Shown: positions 1-9,424, counted from the first letter of the stretch. The stretch is DNA of 64,000 nucleotides from Paraburkholderia kururiensis JCM 10599 = LMG 19447 (GCF_003986935.1 NZ_RJZE01000011.1:1-64000); one strand, 5' to 3'. Notes: generated from the sequence alone by a model not told the origin. Translations and numbers: made by a program.

Positions 1-24
1 TCGAAGTGACGGCGCACCTGGTGA

Positions 25-365
<341 letters not shown>

Positions 366-597
366 CCCCGTCCAAGGAGGCTGCGATGGCATGTATTGGC
401 TGCGCCCAGGTGAAGATGCATGCGGTACGTGTTAGCGAAGCGTTGGGATATTGAAACGATTCGTAGATGCAGACCTAAACATTGAGGGAAACCTCCGGCC
501 GCCGCTGTCCAAGGTCTGCGGCCACCATCGGGCCGCGCATGTTGTCCCCGTCAAGACATGGCATGTCGCGACGCTGTCTGACACAGCCACCGCCGGC
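366..597. other. Gap with no gene seen
   Basis: About 230 bases between the dehydrogenase remnant and the end of the dehydratase gene. The open frames here are extensions or antisense of neighbours. I see no RNA gene and no clear terminator. Confidence 0.4.
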
Positions 598-1524
598 CTA
601 TGCAAACGACGCCAGATCGGCGTTGCCGCCGCAAACCACCACGGCGATCTTCTCACCGGGCGAACGCACATAGGCGCCCGAGGTCAGTGCCGCAAAGGCA
701 GTTGCACCTCCAGGCTCCGCAACGATCCTGAACTTCTGCCATAGCGCCAATTGCGCTTCGCGAATCTGCTCGTCCGACACCAGTACGGAATCCTGAACGT
801 TCGGCAGAAGAACGGAAAAAGGCACGTCGCCGACACGCCTGCACCCGAGCGAGTCTGCGGCGATGCCGCCCGTGTCGACGTCGACGGGCATATGGGCCTG
901 CAACGCGCGATTAAGTGTCGGGCATTGCTTCGGTTCGACGGCCACTACCTTCACGCGGCCAGCAAACCAGGCTGCGATGCCGCCGATGAAGCCGCCGCCG
1001 CCAACGGAAATCAGAATGGTATCGACCTCCGGCACTTGCGCGTCGAGTTCGATCGCGATGGTTCCTTGTCCTGCGACCGTCGCGGGGTCGTCGAAAGCAT
1101 GCACTTTCAGGGCGCCCGTTTCAGCCGCCCGCGCCTCGCTGGCCGCGAGCGCTTCGACATAGTTGTTGCCAGCGACGACAACCTGTGCGCCAAGATTCGT
1201 CAGCATCTTGCGCTTGAGCGCGGTCGCAAGGCTCGGCACATAGATCTCCGCGCGAGCGCCGAGCTTTTGCGCCGCGTACGCGACGGCGATACCGTGGTTT
1301 CCTCCGGACGCCGCGACCACGCCAGCACGCGGAAGCGGCTCGCCGAGCAGCCGGTTGAACGCACCTCGCGGTTTGAACGAGCCCGTCACCTGGAGCGATT
1401 CGAGCTTCAGGAAGGTATCGCCGGGCACGTTGGAGAGGCCGGGCTCGACCCGCATGACCGGCGTGGTGCGAATGTAAGGAGCGATACGCTGCGCGGCCGC
1501 GCGAATGTCTTCTTTCGTGATCAT
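598..1524 (-). CDS. PLP-dependent threonine/serine dehydratase-like enzyme
   Basis: A 308-residue fold-type II PLP enzyme of the threonine/serine dehydratase family. The Schiff-base lysine is K51 in GSFKPRG, the substrate loop ASGGNHG lies at 72-78, and the phosphate-binding glycine loop GGGGFIGG at 175-182. The length suits a catabolic dehydratase without the C-terminal ACT domains of biosynthetic IlvA. Its start overlaps the stop of the upstream nitrilase gene by four bases (1521-1524), so the two are almost certainly co-translated. The family removes water or ammonia from hydroxy or other beta-substituted amino acids. Because a nitrilase is its partner, the true substrate may be a beta-substituted amino acid rather than threonine; that is inference. 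Confidence 0.85.
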   Translation of the reverse strand: MITKEDIRAAAQRIAPYIRTTPVMRVEPGLSNVPGDTFLKLESLQVTGSFKPRGAFNRLLGEPLPRAGVVAASGGNHGIAVAYAAQKLGARAEIYVPSLATALKRKMLTNLGAQVVVAGNNYVEALAASEARAAETGALKVHAFDDPATVAGQGTIAIELDAQVPEVDTILISVGGGGFIGGIAAWFAGRVKVVAVEPKQCPTLNRALQAHMPVDVDTGGIAADSLGCRRVGDVPFSVLLPNVQDSVLVSDEQIREAQLALWQKFRIVAEPGGATAFAALTSGAYVRSPGEKIAVVVCGGNADLASFA

Positions 1525-2510
1525 TTGACGAGATCCTCGTAACCGGTTTCCTGCTGGCGCACGGAAGGGATGACCGTGACCGGCGCCTGGCGGCGTTCGT
1601 CGACGGTCAGGCGAAAGACGTCGGGACGGCTATAGTGGCCCGTCACGTCGAAATCGAACTTGCCGCGCGCAACGTTTCGCAGATCGATCTCTGCTGTGAG
1701 AATGGTTTCTTCGCCGAACGCGGGGCCCGCAAGAATCTGGCCGAACGGATCGACGATACAGCTTCCTCCGGCTTGAACCACCGCTTCAGGATCGTCGCCG
1801 AACAGACTGGCGTATGCGTGGGGAAAATCGCGTCGGCGCAAAAACTGGTTGCTTGCAAGCACGTAGCACCGACCTTCTATGGCGATGTGTTGCATCGACG
1901 CGACCCATGTCGGCCTCGAGTCGGCCGTGGGCGCGCAATAGAGTTCAATACCCTTTGAGTACATCGCGGTGCGCATCATGGGCATGTAGTTTTCCCAGCA
2001 GATCACGGCGCCGAGCTTTCCTAGTGCCGTGTCGAGCACGGGCATGGTGGAGCCGTCACCATAGCCCCAGATCAGTCGTTCCGCGCCGGTCGGCATCAGC
2101 TTGCGATGTTTGCCGAGAAAAACTCCTGTTGGGCTGAAAAACAACACACAGCAATAGAGCGTTCCTGCGTCACGTTCGATCACGCCGATCACCATGTGCA
2201 CGCCGTGGCGGCCCGCTATTGCGGCGAGTTCGTCGACGCACGGCCCCGGTACATCGATCGCCGATTCCCAATACTCGCGGTACGCATCTCTCCCTTCGTC
2301 ACTGCGTCCACCTACGTACGAGCCGAACGCATGTCCCTTCGGATAGCCGCCCACAAACGCTTCGGGGAAGACCACCAGCTTCGCGCTGCGAGCCACAGCC
2401 GACGCGACGAGGTCGTCGACCTTTGCCAGGGTGCGGCGCTGGTCAAAAGGAACAGGCGTGCCCTGGATGACGGAAGCGACCCACGGCCCTTCCCTGTTGA
2501 TGTCGTTCAT
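1521..2510 (-). CDS. Nitrilase (carbon-nitrogen hydrolase)
   Basis: A 329-residue nitrilase-superfamily enzyme, cytoplasmic, expected to hydrolyse an organic nitrile to a carboxylic acid and ammonia. The Glu-Lys-Cys triad is visible as E50 (VVFPEAF), K137 (KHRKLMP) and C171 (VICWENY). The CWENYMP context and the GAERLIWGYGDGS stretch are characteristic of true nitrilases rather than amidases. The chosen start at 2510 has a good ribosome binding site (AGGAGA, six to eight bases upstream); an upstream in-frame ATG at 2588 would add 26 unconserved residues. It is the first gene of an operon with the PLP dehydratase and is divergent from an IclR regulator, which probably controls it. Confidence 0.88.
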   Translation of the reverse strand: MNDINREGPWVASVIQGTPVPFDQRRTLAKVDDLVASAVARSAKLVVFPEAFVGGYPKGHAFGSYVGGRSDEGRDAYREYWESAIDVPGPCVDELAAIAGRHGVHMVIGVIERDAGTLYCCVLFFSPTGVFLGKHRKLMPTGAERLIWGYGDGSTMPVLDTALGKLGAVICWENYMPMMRTAMYSKGIELYCAPTADSRPTWVASMQHIAIEGRCYVLASNQFLRRRDFPHAYASLFGDDPEAVVQAGGSCIVDPFGQILAGPAFGEETILTAEIDLRNVARGKFDFDVTGHYSRPDVFRLTVDERRQAPVTVIPSVRQQETGYEDLVK

Positions 2511-2634
2511 TATGTCTCCTTGTGTATCTATAGTGAACGTGTTAGCATCAGTTTCGAACATCATAGGCGCCTGTCCAATTTGTGGCAAGCGGTGGATGGT
2601 CGTCTGCGCGCACTACGTTGAGGAGAGGAAACTG

Positions 2635-3378
2635 ATGGGAGAGATCGCGACGGTCAATAGCGTCGAACACGCCATCCGGCTCGTCGAACTGATGGCCACT
2701 TCGAACAGTCTTCTCAGCGTCAGTCAGTTGGCGCAGTCTCTCGAGTTGCCGCGTGCAACCGTGTACCGGCTCCTCAAGACGCTGGCGCAACGCGAATGGA
2801 TCATTCAGGATGACAAAACGTATCGCCTCAGTTTCAGGCTCGCTGAGCTTTTTCGCGGCGCCGGTGCAAGTGCCCAGGCGGCGCTGGCCGAGCAGGTTGC
2901 ACCGCTGCTGCAGCGCCTCGTAAATGAAACGGGCGAAACGGCGCACTTTGCCGCGCTCGACGGCGACCGCGTCGTCTACCTTGCGAAAGTCGATTCCCCG
3001 CATCCCATTCGTATGTTTTCCCAGGTCGGCTGGCGCGGGCCGCTACATGCAACCGGCGTGGGCAAGGTGCTGCTCGCTTCGGCAGAAGCCAAGCTTCTTC
3101 CACGAGTGTGCGAGCAGGGGCTGGAGCGGTTCACGCCGAATACGATTGTCAAAACCGATCAGCTTCAGGCCGAGTTGGCGCGAATCCGCGAGCAGGGATA
3201 CGCGTTGGATGCCGAAGAGTTGATCGCCGGTTTGACATGCGTCGCGGTGCCGGTCGTGAGCGGAGGACAGGTTTGCGGTGCGCTATCCGTTGCGGGTCCA
3301 ACCGCTCGCATTGGCAATCCAGCGGCCTTGGCGAAAATCCTTAAAGCGGCGGCGCAGACATTGCCGGCATCGTTGTAG
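2635..3378 (+). CDS. IclR-family transcriptional regulator
   Basis: A 247-residue regulator. The N-terminal winged helix-turn-helix lies at about residues 8-65, with SVSQLAQSLELPRATVYRLL as the recognition region. The C-terminal IclR effector-binding domain follows (about 80-245; LHATGVGKVLLA, CVAVPVV, GALSVAGP). The start at 2635 was chosen because GAGGAGAGGA sits just upstream; the longer in-frame opening to 2431 runs through the nitrilase gene. It is transcribed divergently from the nitrilase/dehydratase pair and is probably their regulator, binding in the 124-base shared intergenic region. The inducer is unknown. Confidence 0.9.
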   Translation: MGEIATVNSVEHAIRLVELMATSNSLLSVSQLAQSLELPRATVYRLLKTLAQREWIIQDDKTYRLSFRLAELFRGAGASAQAALAEQVAPLLQRLVNETGETAHFAALDGDRVVYLAKVDSPHPIRMFSQVGWRGPLHATGVGKVLLASAEAKLLPRVCEQGLERFTPNTIVKTDQLQAELARIREQGYALDAEELIAGLTCVAVPVVSGGQVCGALSVAGPTARIGNPAALAKILKAAAQTLPASL

Positions 3379-3887
3379 AACCGCTGGAAGTTCCATCCGG
3401 GGGCGCGGCTTTCCTCGTCGACGTCGGACTGATCGCGCACAGCGTTCCAGATGGGGAAATCGAAGTGGTCCATCACCCGGTCGAATCGCGTGATGCTGGC
3501 AAGCAGGCGCATCGCAAACCGCGAGTAGGCTTCGACAGCGATATCGAGCGCCGGCTTCGTGACGGTCGGCTGGAACACGATGTCGCCACGCGCCACCACG
3601 CGCCACCGTCTCGCGCTCGGTGCGCCGACGGAAGCCCTCCGCCACCCGGAAATGATCGAATGGGCCCTCGCCTATTCCAGGCCGCCCGCAATAAATCCGC
3701 CAAGCTGGAAATAATGGGTTAATTCAGCGCATGTTATATTCTGCCGCGCACTAAAACCCTGCGCTTAGACCGTCTACAACGTACCAATAAAACGGTCTTC
3801 AAAGCGCAAACAACAAATGCTCCACAACGCTGACGCATTCCCCGGCTCATTCAGAACGCGGCCGGTTTGCGCCGGGGGAAAAGAATA
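3379..3887. other. Intergenic region with a possible antisense gene remnant
   Basis: About 500 bases between iclR and the autotransporter. On the minus strand, roughly 3600 down to 3370, a frame reads like ordinary protein (RFDRVMDHFDFPIWNAVRDQ, then a Trp/Phe-rich GWNFQRFYND). A continuation lies in another frame at about 3645-3600, where a GTGGCGC-type duplication could have shifted it. It runs out into antisense of iclR. I do not recognise the family; it may be a decayed gene. Positions 3700-3887 are more AT-rich and probably hold the autotransporter promoter. Confidence 0.35.
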
Positions 3888-6800
3888 ATGAATCGCGTTT
3901 ATCGGCTCGTCTGGAATCCCGTCCGACGGCAGGTGCAAGTGGCGTCCGAACTCACGGCCACCCCGCGCGGCAATACAAATGACAGCCGGCCCGTGCGCGG
4001 CGCCCTCGTTCACTCGGCCGCGCCGACCCTTTCCATTATCGCGGCGGCAGTGGGCCTCGCCGGCTTCTCACCGACGGCATCGGCCGTCACATGCTCCGCA
4101 ACGTCCACCGCTGGATGCAGCGCCATTGGCGGCGCGGGCATACCGGCCCGCACCGGTAGCGGCGGCGCCGGCAACGGCAACGGCGGCGGCGCGAGCACCT
4201 TCAATGTGAGCACCGGGACGACCGACCTCATCTCCGGGTTCGCATCCTCGACGGGCGTCGGCGGCCAGGGGGCCGCCACTCAGGATGGATCAGGCGGACC
4301 CGGGGGCGTGGTCGGCGCATCGAGCTCCGGCACGATCGGTTTCAACGGCTCAGCAATCGGCGGCGCCGGAACGGCCGGCCCGCTCGCGACGAACTTCGGC
4401 ACGGGCGGCGGCGGCGGCGGCGCGGGCTTCGTTTTTTCCGGATTTAATCTGACGTTGGACTCCGGCGCGACGGTTCTAGGCGGCGCGGGCGGCGTGGGCG
4501 GGCAAGGCGCAGCCCCTGTGGTTTCAAATGGCGGCGGCGGTGGTGGCGGCGGCACCGGTTTGCTGTCGACCGCCGCCGGCACAGGCATCGTCAATAACGC
4601 GACCGTGGCCGGCGGTGCCGGCGGCGCAGGCGGTGGTGGCGGCGCGACCGGATCCGGCGGCGGCGGCGGCGCAGGCGGAGACGGCATGCTTCTGCTCGGC
4701 GCCAACACGAATATCGTCAACACGGGCAGCGTGACCGGCGGCGCAGGCGGGGCTCCGGGTAACGGAAGTTCCGAAATCCCTAACACGACAGGCGGCGGTG
4801 GCGCCGGCGTTCGCCTCGTCGGCGCGGGCAGTTCCATCGCCAACATCGGGACGATCAGCGGGGGCAACAGCTCGGCAGGCGTTGCGGGGGCCGGTATCGT
4901 GACGTATGGCAACACGACGATCACCAACGGAGGGACGATCAGCGGCGGCCTGAGCGGCGGAGCAAACGCGTCGTCGATCGAGTTCGGTGGCACCGGCAAC
5001 ACGCTGAATCTCCTGTCGGGCTCGACGCTCAACGGCGCGGTCACGCTCGATGCCGGCGCAACCGCCACCATCGCCGCTCAAAATCCGGGGCTGTCGCTGG
5101 CCCCGTCGGTGGTGCTGACCGACTCGGCCTCGACCGTGACCTTCAGCGGTATGGCCACCGGCCTCACCATATCCGGCGTAGTGGCCGGCGCAGGCAACAC
5201 GGTCGTGACGGGCACCGGCGGCAACATCACGATGGCGGCCGTCAACACCTACACCGGCAGCACGACTATCAGCGGGGGACAACTCGCCCTTACCGGCAGC
5301 GGCAGTATCGCGGCGTCCAGTGGTCTGCTCGACAACGGTCTATTCGACATTTCAGGAACGACGAGCGGCGCACAGATCGAGAATCTGACGGGGTCGGGCA
5401 CGGTTGCACTCGGAACCCGCACGCTAACGATCACAAACGGCAACGGTACATTCAGCGGCTCCATCGGCGGCGCCGGCGGCGTGACCACCAGCGGCACCAC
5501 GACGTTGGCGAGCGGCAATACCTATACCGGGGCAACGACGATCAGCAGCGGCACGCTGGCGCTATCCGGTGCGGGCGCCATCTCGGCATCGAGCGGCGTA
5601 GTCGACAACGGTACGTTCGACATTTCGGGAACCACGAGCGGTGCCCAGGTCAAGCAGTTGACCGGCACAGGCACGGTGACGCTCGGCGCGCGCACGCTCG
5701 GCGTGACCAACGCGTCCGGCACGTTCGCGGGCTCCATCAACGGCACGGGCGGGTTCTTGCTGACATCGGGCACGCAGACGCTTACCGGCGCGAACAGTTA
5801 CACCGGCGGCACGATGATCACTGCGGGCACGCTCGCGCTATCGGGAGGCGGCGCGCTGTCGTCGGCGACGCCCATCACGCTCGCGTCGTCGAATGCGACG
5901 CTCGATCTTTCGGCCGCCAGCGCTCAGCAGTTCGCCAGCCTCAGCGGCACATCGGGCTCGCGCGTCGTGCTAGGCGGCAACGCGTTGACCGTAGGCGATG
6001 CAACCGATACGACATTCGGCGGTACCTTGTCGGGCCCTGGTGCGTTCGTTAAACAAGGCACGGGCACGCTGACGCTCGATGGCGTCAGCAGCGCGTTCTC
6101 CGGAACAACGACCGTCGCCGCCGGCACGCTTGAAGTTGGCGATGCCGCCAATCCGTCGGCGCTGCTAGGCGGGAATGTACAGGTCGCGTCGAATGGCACG
6201 TTGCGCGGTCACGGTACCGTTGCCGGCAGCGTCGCGAATGCGGGCGTGGTTGCGCCAGGCGGCACGATCGGAACGTTGACGCTCGGCGGCGACTATACCC
6301 AGGCGTCCAACGGCACGCTTTCGATCGAAGTCAGCCCGACCGCCGCATCGCAATTGCACGTCGGTGGCGCCGCGGCGCTAAACGGCACGCTGCACATCGT
6401 TTATGACCCGGGCACCTACAGCGCGGGCCGCTATGCATTGCTGAGCGCCGGCAACGGCGTGAGCGGCAGGTTCTCGAGCGTCACCAACAGCGCGCTCGCG
6501 GGGGCGGATCTATCGTCGCTGCAACAATCGATCACCTACGGCGCGAACGAGGTCGACCTCGCTCTCGCCGCTGCGTCTAACACGACGACAGGCGGAACCA
6601 CCCCGGTCGTGATTGCGCCGCAGGACACCACCATCTTTGCAACGGAGGGCACGTCGGCCTTGAACCGGGCACAGACGATCAGCTCCGCCCTCCTCGCCCG
6701 CTCAGGACGGAACAGCGCAGCCGGCGGTTCGGCCACCTCGCCGGCCGGCAGTTGGATTTCGGCGACGGGATCGAGCACGAAGGTCTCGGGTACCGACGGC

Positions 6801-7556
6801 CGCCCCGGCTTTCTCGCGCGCGAATACGGGTTCATGGCCGGTATCGATCATCGCGAAGGGGCCGGCACGGTAGGCATCGCCGCCGGTTACTCGCACACCT
6901 CGATCGACGAATCTTTGACCGGCGATTCGAGCGCCGCCGACACGCTGCGCGTAGCGCTCTATGGCGCGCGTTCTTTCGGCCCGATCGATCTGGCTGCAAC
7001 GGTCGGCTATGGTCTCGATTTTCTTTCGCAGAAGCGGCCGTTCGGATCGATCGGTACGGCCGAGGGCGATCACTATGGCAACGAGTTCAGTGCCGCGCTG
7101 CAAGCAGGGATGCCGATCGCTGTCGGCAGCGTCACGATGACGCCGCGGCTCGGACTGCGGTATGCGTACTTCCGGGGCAACGGGTTTGGCGAAAGCGGTG
7201 CGCAGGGGCAGAACCTGTCCGTCGACGCGGACAACGCACGCAGCCTGCAACCATTCGTCTCGCTCGCGATCGACAAGGCGTTCGGCAATACGCTCGCGCC
7301 GATCGACGTCCAGTGGCGGATTGGCTATGCCTGGGAGGCGCTAAGCCATGCTCGCGGCTTAGCCGTCACGTCGCAAGACGGTACGACGTTTTCAGCGCCG
7401 GGCACCGACCTTCCACGGGCCAATCTCACGACGGGTGCCAGCGTAAGCTTCCATCCCGCGAAGTCCATGTCGGTCGCGGTGGGGTTGGACGCGCTGCTGA
7501 ACGTGGGGCATGCGTCGGCGCAGTCGGCCTATGCAAGGCTCGACTACCGGTTCTGA
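3888..7556 (+). CDS. Type V autotransporter, glycine-rich passenger
   Basis: A 1222-residue autotransporter adhesin-like protein. The start at 3888 is set by the extended signal peptide region MNRVYRLVWNPVRRQVQVAS, preceded by a purine-rich GGGGGAAAAG. The hydrophobic core lies at about 45-62, with likely cleavage after TASA (about 66). The first passenger part (about 75-330) is extremely Gly/Ala/Asn-rich with GGAGG-type repeats. A beta-helical region follows with three passenger-associated transport repeats (NTYTG...TTISGG...) about 91 residues apart. The last 270 or so residues (from about 950) form the autotransporter beta-barrel, ending in the aromatic motif LDYRF. It should be exported by Sec, assembled by BAM and displayed on the cell surface. 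No protease triad is evident, so adhesion or aggregation is the likelier role (inference). Confidence 0.92.
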   Translation: MNRVYRLVWNPVRRQVQVASELTATPRGNTNDSRPVRGALVHSAAPTLSIIAAAVGLAGFSPTASAVTCSATSTAGCSAIGGAGIPARTGSGGAGNGNGGGASTFNVSTGTTDLISGFASSTGVGGQGAATQDGSGGPGGVVGASSSGTIGFNGSAIGGAGTAGPLATNFGTGGGGGGAGFVFSGFNLTLDSGATVLGGAGGVGGQGAAPVVSNGGGGGGGGTGLLSTAAGTGIVNNATVAGGAGGAGGGGGATGSGGGGGAGGDGMLLLGANTNIVNTGSVTGGAGGAPGNGSSEIPNTTGGGGAGVRLVGAGSSIANIGTISGGNSSAGVAGAGIVTYGNTTITNGGTISGGLSGGANASSIEFGGTGNTLNLLSGSTLNGAVTLDAGATATIAAQNPGLSLAPSVVLTDSASTVTFSGMATGLTISGVVAGAGNTVVTGTGGNITMAAVNTYTGSTTISGGQLALTGSGSIAASSGLLDNGLFDISGTTSGAQIENLTGSGTVALGTRTLTITNGNGTFSGSIGGAGGVTTSGTTTLASGNTYTGATTISSGTLALSGAGAISASSGVVDNGTFDISGTTSGAQVKQLTGTGTVTLGARTLGVTNASGTFAGSINGTGGFLLTSGTQTLTGANSYTGGTMITAGTLALSGGGALSSATPITLASSNATLDLSAASAQQFASLSGTSGSRVVLGGNALTVGDATDTTFGGTLSGPGAFVKQGTGTLTLDGVSSAFSGTTTVAAGTLEVGDAANPSALLGGNVQVASNGTLRGHGTVAGSVANAGVVAPGGTIGTLTLGGDYTQASNGTLSIEVSPTAASQLHVGGAAALNGTLHIVYDPGTYSAGRYALLSAGNGVSGRFSSVTNSALAGADLSSLQQSITYGANEVDLALAAASNTTTGGTTPVVIAPQDTTIFATEGTSALNRAQTISSALLARSGRNSAAGGSATSPAGSWISATGSSTKVSGTDGRPGFLAREYGFMAGIDHREGAGTVGIAAGYSHTSIDESLTGDSSAADTLRVALYGARSFGPIDLAATVGYGLDFLSQKRPFGSIGTAEGDHYGNEFSAALQAGMPIAVGSVTMTPRLGLRYAYFRGNGFGESGAQGQNLSVDADNARSLQPFVSLAIDKAFGNTLAPIDVQWRIGYAWEALSHARGLAVTSQDGTTFSAPGTDLPRANLTTGASVSFHPAKSMSVAVGLDALLNVGHASAQSAYARLDYRF
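5244..5860 (+). repeat. Three autotransporter-associated repeats inside the passenger
   Basis: Three copies of an approximately 91-codon unit begin at 5244, 5517 and 5793, each opening with N-T/S-Y-T-G then a TTIS-like strand. The first two units also share the block SGTTSGAQ and the pattern GTGTV.LG.RTL. The spacing (273 and 276 bases) is in frame. These are PATR-type repeats that help the beta-helix fold and be secreted. Their high similarity suggests duplication within the gene. Confidence 0.8.
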
Positions 7557-7646
7557 CCTGCGATTACGGTCGCGATCGTATGGCGTTGAATCCGGTCACG
7601 CGACGATGCCAGCAGGCGTGTCATGGTCGCCGAAGTCGCGTCGGCG

Positions 7647-7676
7647 TCGGCTTCGGCTTCGGCTTCGGCTTCGGCT
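7647..7676. repeat. Tandem hexanucleotide (TCGGCT)5
   Basis: Five perfect head-to-tail copies of TCGGCT, flanked by a TCGGCG copy on the left. On the minus strand the run encodes alternating Glu-Ala in the integrase-like remnant. A perfect short-unit repeat of this kind is prone to slippage. Confidence 0.9.
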
Positions 7677-7683
7677 TCGCGCG

Positions 7684-7879
7684 CCAGGATATGCTCAGCG
7701 ATGGCACCGGCGAACGACATTGCCGGCCATTCACCGAGCTTCACCTGTCGCCTGCGGCTGTCGACGGCAGACTTGTCGCGATACGTCCAGGATTTGCGGT
7801 TCGTCGAAGCTTGCAGGCGCTCGAACGTCATGTGGTCGCCGCTCGGCGGCTTGGCTGCGGCGCGTGCCTCGAAGCGCAT
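7684..7879 (-). pseudogene. Tyrosine-integrase N-terminal (DUF4102-like) remnant
   Basis: On the minus strand the frame reads KSWTYRDKSAVDSRRRQVKL followed by GEWPAMSFAGAIAE. This resembles the arm-binding N-terminal domain of phage/island tyrosine integrases, where K.W.YRY....GR.R..K.G.WPAMS...A is conserved. The frame then dissolves into a low-complexity Glu-Ala run encoded by a hexanucleotide repeat and ends at 7544, inside the end of the autotransporter gene. No catalytic domain (R...HxxR...Y) is present. It is best read as the remains of a mobile-element integrase. Confidence 0.5.
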
Positions 7880-7918
7880 TCTTCCTTGGGCGTAGGTTTT
7901 TTCTGAGGAAAGAATATC

Positions 7919-7957
7919 CGGCGCAGGTTTCCAGGCAACGCTGAAAAACCTGCGCCG
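7919..7957. repeat. 12-bp perfect inverted repeat
   Basis: CGGCGCAGGTTT at 7919-7930 pairs perfectly with AAACCTGCGCCG at 7946-7957, leaving a 15-base loop. It lies between the integrase remnant and the end of ribA. There is no long T tract on either side beyond the stem itself, so it is not a textbook terminator, though it could end or protect the ribA transcript on the minus strand. It might also be a leftover site of a mobile element. Confidence 0.7.
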
Positions 7958-8055
7958 ACCTCTCAAGTCTTGACGCACGGGGACAAGCGTCGATGTGCTG
8001 ACGGCGGATCATCCTGGCTCACAACAGGCGACTGCGGACGACTATCGAATTCTGG

Positions 8056-8703
8056 CTACTCGTTCTCTTCGAAGTAATGCCCGAACTTGACCTGCTTGGT
8101 CCGGATATACCGCTCGTTTTCCTCGCGCACGGGAATTGCCAGCGCGACGCGCTCGCAGACGGGAATGCCGTGCTTCGCGAGCGTGTCGAATTTCTTCGGA
8201 TTGTTGCTCATCAGCCGCACTGACGAGACCTTCAGAATGCGCAGGATGGCGGCCGCCGAGTCGTACTCGCGCGCGTCGTCGGGCAGGCCCAGTTCCAGAT
8301 TGGCCTCGACGGTATCGAGCCCCTGCTCCTGCAGCGCGTACGCGCGAATCTTGTTGGAGAGCCCGATGCCGCGCCCCTCGTGGCCGCGCAGGTACAGCAG
8401 CGCGCCACGCCCTTCAGCCGCGATGTAGCGCAACGCGAGATCGAGCTGCTCGCCGCAGTCGCAGCGATACGAACCCAGCACGTCGCCCGTGAGGCATTCG
8501 GAATGCAGCCGCGTCAGCACGGGTTCTCCGTTCGCGACGTCGCCCATCACGAGCGCCACGTGCTCCGCGCCGCCGTCGGCGACACGAAAGACGTAGGACA
8601 TGAAGGTGCCGTAGCGGGTGGGAAGCGTAGCGGCTGCATCGAGCACGACGCATTCGTCGGTAATGGCGCCAGGTGCGCACGGCGGCTCGTGAGGCGTAGA
8701 CAT
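8056..8703 (-). CDS. ribA: GTP cyclohydrolase II
   Basis: A 215-residue enzyme (from the ATG at 8703) catalysing the first committed step of riboflavin synthesis: GTP to a diaminopyrimidine phosphate, formate and pyrophosphate. The zinc ligands are seen as C70, C81 and C83 (SEC..., YRCDCGEQ). The GTP-binding segment [11 protein letters not shown] follows, and the C-terminus has the usual [10 protein letters not shown] and KFGHYF motifs. There is no fused DHBP synthase (RibB) domain, so this is the monofunctional form. An in-frame ATG at 8775 would add 24 unconserved residues; neither start has a strong ribosome binding site. No FMN riboswitch was seen upstream. Confidence 0.95.
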   Translation of the reverse strand: MSTPHEPPCAPGAITDECVVLDAAATLPTRYGTFMSYVFRVADGGAEHVALVMGDVANGEPVLTRLHSECLTGDVLGSYRCDCGEQLDLALRYIAAEGRGALLYLRGHEGRGIGLSNKIRAYALQEQGLDTVEANLELGLPDDAREYDSAAAILRILKVSSVRLMSNNPKKFDTLAKHGIPVCERVALAIPVREENERYIRTKQVKFGHYFEENE

Positions 8704-8947
8704 GATGTTCGAAGATGCCAAGGCTTGATCCGGCGTGCTGCCGGGATGTGGTATGGACGGGCAGTTTACCGCCAATCGCCCCGGCGCACCGCAATGCGGG
8801 CGGAGCGGGGCATCGTCACCCCCAATGCCCCGGCCGGTTTGCGCCGCCTATACTGGAACGGAGCCTGCCGGCAGCGCGTCGCCGAGAGAAGTCGGGGATG
8901 CGCGGCGCCACGCCGGCAGACCTTCTCTGACGAAACGGAGCCGCCTC

Positions 8948-9388
8948 ATGACAACCGTTGCACAAGTACTCAAATCGAAGCCGGAGCAAACCGTCTACAC
9001 CATCCTGGCGGATGACTCGGTCTACAACGCGATCAAGCTGATGGCGGAAAAGCAGATCGGCGCGCTCGTCGTCAAGGAAGGCGAGGCGATCGTCGGCATC
9101 ATCACGGAGCGCGACTATGCACGCAAAGTCGTGTTGATGGACCGCTCGTCGAAGGTCACGCCGGTGCGGGAAATCATGAGCCCGCACGTGCGCTTCGTGC
9201 GCCTCGACCAGACCACGGACGAATGCATGGCGCTGATGACCGAGCGCCGCATGCGGCACCTGCCCGTCATCGATCAGGAGAAGCTGGTGGGAATGGTCTC
9301 GATCGGCGACCTGGTGAAGAACATCATTGCCGAACAGCAATTCACGATCGAACAGTTGGAGCACTACATCACGGGCGGCAAGGTATGA
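8948..9388 (+). CDS. CBS-domain protein
   Basis: A 146-residue cytoplasmic protein made almost entirely of a tandem CBS pair (about residues 10-65 and 78-135; GIITERDYARKV and GMVSIGDLVKNI are the typical ends of each domain). Stand-alone CBS pairs bind adenosine nucleotides and sense energy state. The partner enzyme is unknown. The start at 8948 follows GGAGCCGC and gives a protein of family-typical length; the longer opening upstream is antisense to the ribA leader. It is a single gene, divergent from ribA. Confidence 0.9.
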   Translation: MTTVAQVLKSKPEQTVYTILADDSVYNAIKLMAEKQIGALVVKEGEAIVGIITERDYARKVVLMDRSSKVTPVREIMSPHVRFVRLDQTTDECMALMTERRMRHLPVIDQEKLVGMVSIGDLVKNIIAEQQFTIEQLEHYITGGKV

Positions 9389-9424
9389 GCGCCACGCGGC
9401 GGGCGACGCAAAGGCCGGTGATGC

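Noticed and set aside
4280-5282. Long minus-strand frames (Pro- or Ala-rich, 250-260 codons) under the autotransporter
   Set aside because: They are the complement of the Gly-codon-rich passenger; their composition is explained by GGC/GCC bias and no family motif or start signal is present.
8704-8947. FMN riboswitch upstream of ribA
   Set aside because: No conserved RFN-element sequence blocks or long structured leader could be found in the short divergent gap.
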